Source of the DNA: Adineta steineri
Taxonomy: Eukaryota > Rotifera > Eurotatoria > Adinetida > Adinetidae
Assembly: GCA_905250115.1 (NCBI GenBank)
Contig: CAJNOI010000104.1
Coordinates: 1 to 64,000 of the forward strand
Reading direction: 5' to 3'
DNA length: 64,000 nucleotides
Both the position numbers and the translations under genes were made by a program. The notes below the pieces were generated by a model that made no database searches, was not told where the DNA came from, and worked only from the letters and a program-made list of their open reading frames with translations. Of the stretch, positions 59,571 through 64,000 are shown piece after piece (the stretch's first letter is position 1; every line of letters starts with the position of its first letter).

Positions 59571-61526
59571 TTAATACCAAATAGATAAAGTTGATGGATA
59601 ACCATACGTTTTAAAAATATTTTTATCATCTTTTAAATTTGCATACAGAATAAACCAATCATACAATTGCTTATCATTAAAAATAAGCTCCCTATGTGTA
59701 CTAAATAATTGTGTTGTAACATGAATCAATTTTGACCATAAACAATTATTCTTTTTATGAATATCATATCGATTACTAAGAATATTCAAACAATTCATAA
59801 ATGAAGATTTGTTGTCTGGAAGATTTAATTCGAGATATTTAACATTGGGAAATTGATGAGCAAGTTCTAACATTTCTTTATCATTTGTTAAAGAACGTTC
59901 AACAATTAAATGATCAATTGACGGTTGAACTATCGAATTCATTGTCAAAGTAGCTACAAAATTATTTTATCAATAATTATCTCTTTTAATAAAAGATACT
60001 TACCTAATTCCCTTGAGAGAATTAATTTATGAATACGTAATGGTAACTTAATATCAATTGATAAAGAAGTGAGCATTTTATAAGAATAACGAAATTCTGT
60101 ATTTAATGGAGAAAAGTCATGTCCCTCTGTAATTACTGCATATCTCCTATATTCATATCTTTTGACTTCTGATGATACTGGTAGTTTTGATCCAATTCTA
60201 ACAATAGGTAATCGTCGTTGATCGTTTTTACTTGCTGGCCATGGTAATGAATAAATATGTATCCATTTCGAATGTTCCATACCATAAAATATCACATTCA
60301 TTGGCCATCGATGAAAATCTTGGATTAATAAATCATCAGTCATTTGGTGAGTCATTGTATAATAAAATTGGCGAAGATATGGAAGATATTCTGTTAAAAT
60401 TGATTCTATAATTGAACCATGACAAAATAATGGATCATATGTATCATGAATACTTAAAGTTAATACAACTAAATTTGTCATATAAATAAGAATAGATTTG
60501 ATATTATCAATCTTAAATTCAGTAGATGATTCCAACAATGTAAATTGAGTTAAATGAGAATATATTGAAGATGGATTTTGACAAAGATGAGTGGCTAAAA
60601 AAAATATTTCAGTAATTTCTTCTACATATTTAACTTACAAGATATTTTTGTTTGAAATAATTCAATAATTAAAATTTGAACATTTGGAATAAGACCATTT
60701 AATAATATATACAAATCATCAATAGTTTCAAGAACAAGATGAACATGTCGAAGATTTATATGACGCTTCAATGCATAGGTTAAGGAAAGTCCATGATAGA
60801 TTTCATAATGAATCGTATGAATAGAAACAAGATTTTCTTCGAATAGAAATTCATTTACCAACCTGTTACATGTTTTGAGATGACTCATTTCTAAACAGAA
60901 CGATAGTATAGGATTTTATTTGAATAGAATTTCTTCACTGAATATACCAATATCCATATCAGGTTTTTGAATAGTTATATGCAAATATTTTAGTTGTGTT
61001 AGATGTGTAATATATTTATTAAGAGATTGAAGATTTTCTGTCGAACATTTAATTAATGTTAGACTTGTTAAATGAATAAATATTGATTGAATAACATTAT
61101 CAGTTATGGAAGTAAAATAAGAACTTATTAGACAAGTAATATGTTTATTACTCAATATTAATGATTGTGGTCGAAGAGGATATTCATGATCAGAAAATAA
61201 TGTTGATATATAAACGAATTGATCATTTGTTAATCCATCAAGTTTGATGTTTTTGAAATGATCATATGATAAACGATGAAGTCGTAATTCACAATTTGAA
61301 GGTGTATGAAATGCACGAAGAATATCAGTTGTCGACAAATAATGATAAATGAAAAGTAACATTTCATTTGGTAAATCAAGTAAAGAAGTTACCGTACGAT
61401 GAATATGTTTCAGTGGTGATGATTCAAATTCTATCAAAGAAAATAATAAATCAATTTTTAAATAGTAAGATTAAATATATAATACTTACCAATATTGTCA
61501 AGAGCACGTTTCATATTATTATTCAT
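59571..61526 (-). CDS. F-box protein, right-arm copy
   Basis: Five exons: 61526-61490, 61430-60948, 60890-60639, 60594-60004, 59953-59571. Each has the same length as in the left arm, giving 582 codons (581 residues). The F-box (LLDLPNEMLLFIYHYLSTTD) is unchanged. Substitutions are spread over the protein. The start reads MNNNMKRAL where the left copy has MSNNMKRAL. Both copies being open with all splice sites kept suggests that both are still under selection, unlike most other gene pairs in the arms. Confidence 0.85.
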
Positions 61527-62688
61527 TTTAGTTTTTCACTTAGAAATATTAATTAAACAACCATTATATATATATATGCGTCATAAAAACAAGAAGTTGC
61601 CTAGTCATTGTATGCGTACATACGATGACCTGAGAATTGTATGTTTTTGAAAATAACAATCGAAGATAATTGGTGCAATATCTATGACAGAGAAAAGTCA
61701 AGTAATAAACAAAACGATATTTGTTTTTCTGGAGAATTATTAAGAGCATTTTGAACAAGTTCTATTCTTTCTTTCTATCTTGTAGAGATGTGAACATTAA
61801 TAATCTTCTTTCGAACACATTGACAAAGATAAGTAGAGGTCTCTTAGTAGTAAATTTGGTCATGTGTTGCCGTGCATTTATTTTTCAAATTAAATCAAAT
61901 TATTGAATAAAAAATTTGAAACGAACCGGCTCGATATTATGTTTAATATGAATATTGAAGGATACTCAAAAATATATAAATCGTGATTACAATGCTAAAC
62001 TTTGTACCGCATTTCGTAGTTGTATGAACTTGAATACTATCTACTTGAAGGTGTGAGTAAGAGACGGATATATTACCCACACCCAATGTTTTGTAGTCTG
62101 ATGTACTAGTTTAAATAATATAAGTAGAAAGAGACGATTCAATTCGAACACACATTCTAGATATCCCTCAGCTATCATTTAGTCACAGTTGAATTATGTG
62201 ATAGACTAATCAAATTATACGATAAAAATCAATTAAACAAATAATCAAAGTTTTGTGAAAATTCTGTAGCAGAACTTAAATTTAAAGCAGATTTCTAGAA
62301 CAGAATGATCTAAACAAGTTTCTAAAGCATCGTAACTATCTCCGATAATGTTTCAGATTTGTCCGTATCATTACGGACGATATTTTATAGAGTTCAACTC
62401 GTTATGCACATCACCTGACCTGACGTTTGCGTATGGAAAGGTCAAAATTTGCCGTCAGATGTCGAATCTAACTTTCATTTCTCGCTTTTCGTATTCTGCT
62501 CCCTTGTCTGAACGAAATGACCGAACAAAACAGACTAGACTAGACACGATGGGATATCAATAAATACTGCATATAGTTACTACAAAATGAGTATCTTTGT
62601 TCTGAATTTCGACTTAAAAAAAATATTCATTTCATTCATTGATGTTTCTATGCTGTTCTTTTCTACTCTCTCAAAATCTCTATTCTAG
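61527..62688. promoter_or_regulatory. Intergenic region upstream of the right F-box gene
   Basis: Counterpart of 10,357-11,676. It contains the foldback element at 62,041-62,090 and the deletion junction near 62,580 that removed the homeobox start exon. Confidence 0.45.
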
Positions 62689-63162
62689 TGATCAATTTGA
62701 CACGTGAAGAATTCAAACGATTTCGTACAAACTTTACTCAACACCAACTATCAGGTATAATATTTAATTTTTCTTAATAAATAAGTTCTGTTAAATTTGA
62801 TTTGAACAGAATTAGAAAAAGAATTTCGTTTTTCAAAATATTTATGTCGTCGAAGACGTATCGAAATTGCTCATTCACTTGTTTTAACTGAACTGTAAAT
62901 ATTTATATCTTATCTAGTTTTATTTTATATTTCCCATTGTTTTCTTTTAGCCAAATCAAAATTTGGTTTCAAGGTCGGTTAGTTTCTAAATTCTATCTTT
63001 TGTTTGAGAAAAAAAAATTTAATTTTTCATAGAAGAATGCAATGCAAAAAAGACAATTTCTACGCAAACGTAATACCTAAAGTATCTGATCGATTAACAA
63101 CTGCAACAATGTCATCACCTAATCTTATAAAAAAAGAAGAGCCTGAAATAGAGGCAACTTGA
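62689..63162 (+). pseudogene. Mini-homeodomain gene lacking Asn51, right copy without its start exon
   Basis: Exons 2-5 are present with the same lengths and phases as in the left copy: 62689-62754, 62810-62894, 62951-62977, 63033-63162. Exon 1 (ATG CCA G in the left arm) is missing because about 160 bp are deleted at 62,580. Helix 3 reads QIKIWFQGRRMQCKKDN: Ile47, Trp48, Phe49 and Gln50 are kept, and Asn51 is Gly. Arg43 (LTER in the left copy) is Leu. The tail ends [15 protein letters not shown]. Without exon 1 no ATG leads in frame into exon 2, so the copy is probably silent unless a new start is used. Confidence 0.75.
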
Positions 63163-63788
63163 GAGTTTAGGTGGTCATATGTAATAATAAACATCATATT
63201 TCATGTTCACATTCATATCTTCTGATATTATTTGTTTAACTATGTATACAAATCTATAAAACTGATTTCCTGTAACACACTACTATTATTAAATAAAACA
63301 TCTAAACTGTACACATAAAGATCGTCAGTTGCATTTTACAATTCACATTTTTGGATAACCATGAATGTGGCATAATTTATGATAAAACTTTCATCACGAT
63401 TGAGTGCACAAACAGCGAAACTATTCATTTCCAGACATATGCGTTATCATAATCAGTCTCATATATAATCTTACATAGGATAGATCTTAATATCAATAAA
63501 AGAACATGCACACAATACACTGATCAATCTAAATATAACGAAAGCAACAGACGAATTTCTGATTGTTATAAATGCAATCAACTTTTGCTGCCGAACATAG
63601 TTGTGTACTATGGTTCTCTTTCATAAAATCTCTGGAAAATATCCTATACTTTGTGCACATATGTATATTCGAGGAGTTTTTTTTGATTATGTTGATTTAA
63701 ACGTGATTCATTGTTATTTTCTTTATTCTTTTTTAATGGTATTTATTGTTTCACGAGGTGTGCTGCTATGCTCTGTTAGTACCGTTGT

Positions 63789-64000
63789 TCATTGTATATT
63801 TTGTGGAATGTTTTGTTCTAAATTTTTTTGCAACGTGATAACTTGTTCTTTTTCTTTATGTTCGTGATTCGATTTGTTTTGTGATACGCCTCTATTATGT
63901 TGTTGAGATGATGTTCTCACCAACGAACGATTTTGATAAGATAGAGACGAATTAATTCCAATTTGTTCGACATAGTAACGACGATCGAGATTTAATGAAT
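63789..64000 (-). CDS. 3' exon of an unrecognised gene, right copy (partial)
   Basis: The minus-strand frame is open from the window edge to TGA at 63,789-63,791. It reads LNLDRRYYVEQIGINSSLS, then Gln/Asn/His-rich (QQHNRGVSQNKSNHEH, QNIPQNIQ). The left-arm copy has TAA where this one has TAC (the first Tyr of RRYYVE). The gene continues beyond the window. No family recognised. Confidence 0.4.
   Translation of the reverse strand, partial: SLNLDRRYYVEQIGINSSLSYQNRSLVRTSSQQHNRGVSQNKSNHEHKEKEQVITLQKNLEQNIPQNIQ

Larger units (their letters stand above)
54547..64000 (-). repeat. Right arm of the very large inverted repeat
   Basis: Reverse complement of 8,986-16,256, with gene order preserved. 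Differences from the left arm: a MULE insertion (56,084-58,419), a deletion of about 160 bp at 62,580, and scattered substitutions and small indels. Both F-box copies are intact, while other pairs have decayed on one side. The arm probably continues past the window end. Confidence 0.93.

Noticed and set aside
63601..63867. Hydrophobic Cys-rich frame present in both arms (also 9,119-9,379 minus)
   Set aside because: It is the opposite strand of the Gln/Asn-rich 3' exon and is conserved only because the arms align; composition is not that of a real small protein.

Overview
The window looks like animal nuclear DNA, most probably from a bdelloid rotifer. It is AT-rich and its genes are split by very short introns, mostly 45-80 bp with GT..AG ends. 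It carries gene types typical of bdelloids: an ADP-ribosyltransferase with TPR repeats, divergent F-box proteins, EGF/FG-GAP ectodomains and lineage-specific zinc-finger families. The species assignment is an inference, not a database match.

Layout. (1) 1-8,985 is AT-rich and gene-poor, with one candidate gene near 2-3 kb and an ADP-ribosyltransferase/TPR gene (6,469-8,742, minus) broken by an in-frame TAG. (2) 8,986-16,256 is the left arm of a very large inverted repeat. Its other arm is 54,547-64,000. Each arm holds a 3' exon of an unrecognised gene, a five-exon mini-homeobox gene, a five-exon F-box gene, a cysteine-rich zinc-finger exon and a decayed DDE-transposase segment. The left arm stops exactly at a 100-base N gap (16,257-16,356), so the junction is a scaffolding join. 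(3) 16,357-37,240 is a tandem array of six related minus-strand genes with eight exons each where complete (B-box-like finger, coiled coil, short linker exons, two tandem C-C-H-H fingers). One copy is cut by the gap and one is frameshifted. The spacers hold two decayed mariner elements and a 1-kb hairpin element. (4) 38.6-53.9 kb is a compact single-copy block: ADAT2-type deaminase, a Ser/Thr-rich unknown, a ROK-kinase relic, a second F-box gene, a small unknown, ADAT1-type deaminase, a MITE-like element, a C2-domain protein, and a membrane-anchored EGF/FG-GAP protein. (5) 54,547-64,000 is the right arm. It differs from the left mainly by a 2.3-kb intact Mutator-like (MULE) transposon that splits the zinc-finger exon, and by a deletion that removes the start exon of the homeobox copy.

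Functional reading. The two tRNA/RNA adenosine deaminases are housekeeping genes about 7 kb apart. The F-box proteins are probable ubiquitin-ligase adaptors. The two homeodomain copies have both lost the invariant Asn51, so they are unlikely to bind DNA in the canonical way. The six-gene array has the layout of a TRIM-like N-terminus joined to an unfamiliar C-terminal double zinc finger, and is the best candidate here for an undescribed gene system.
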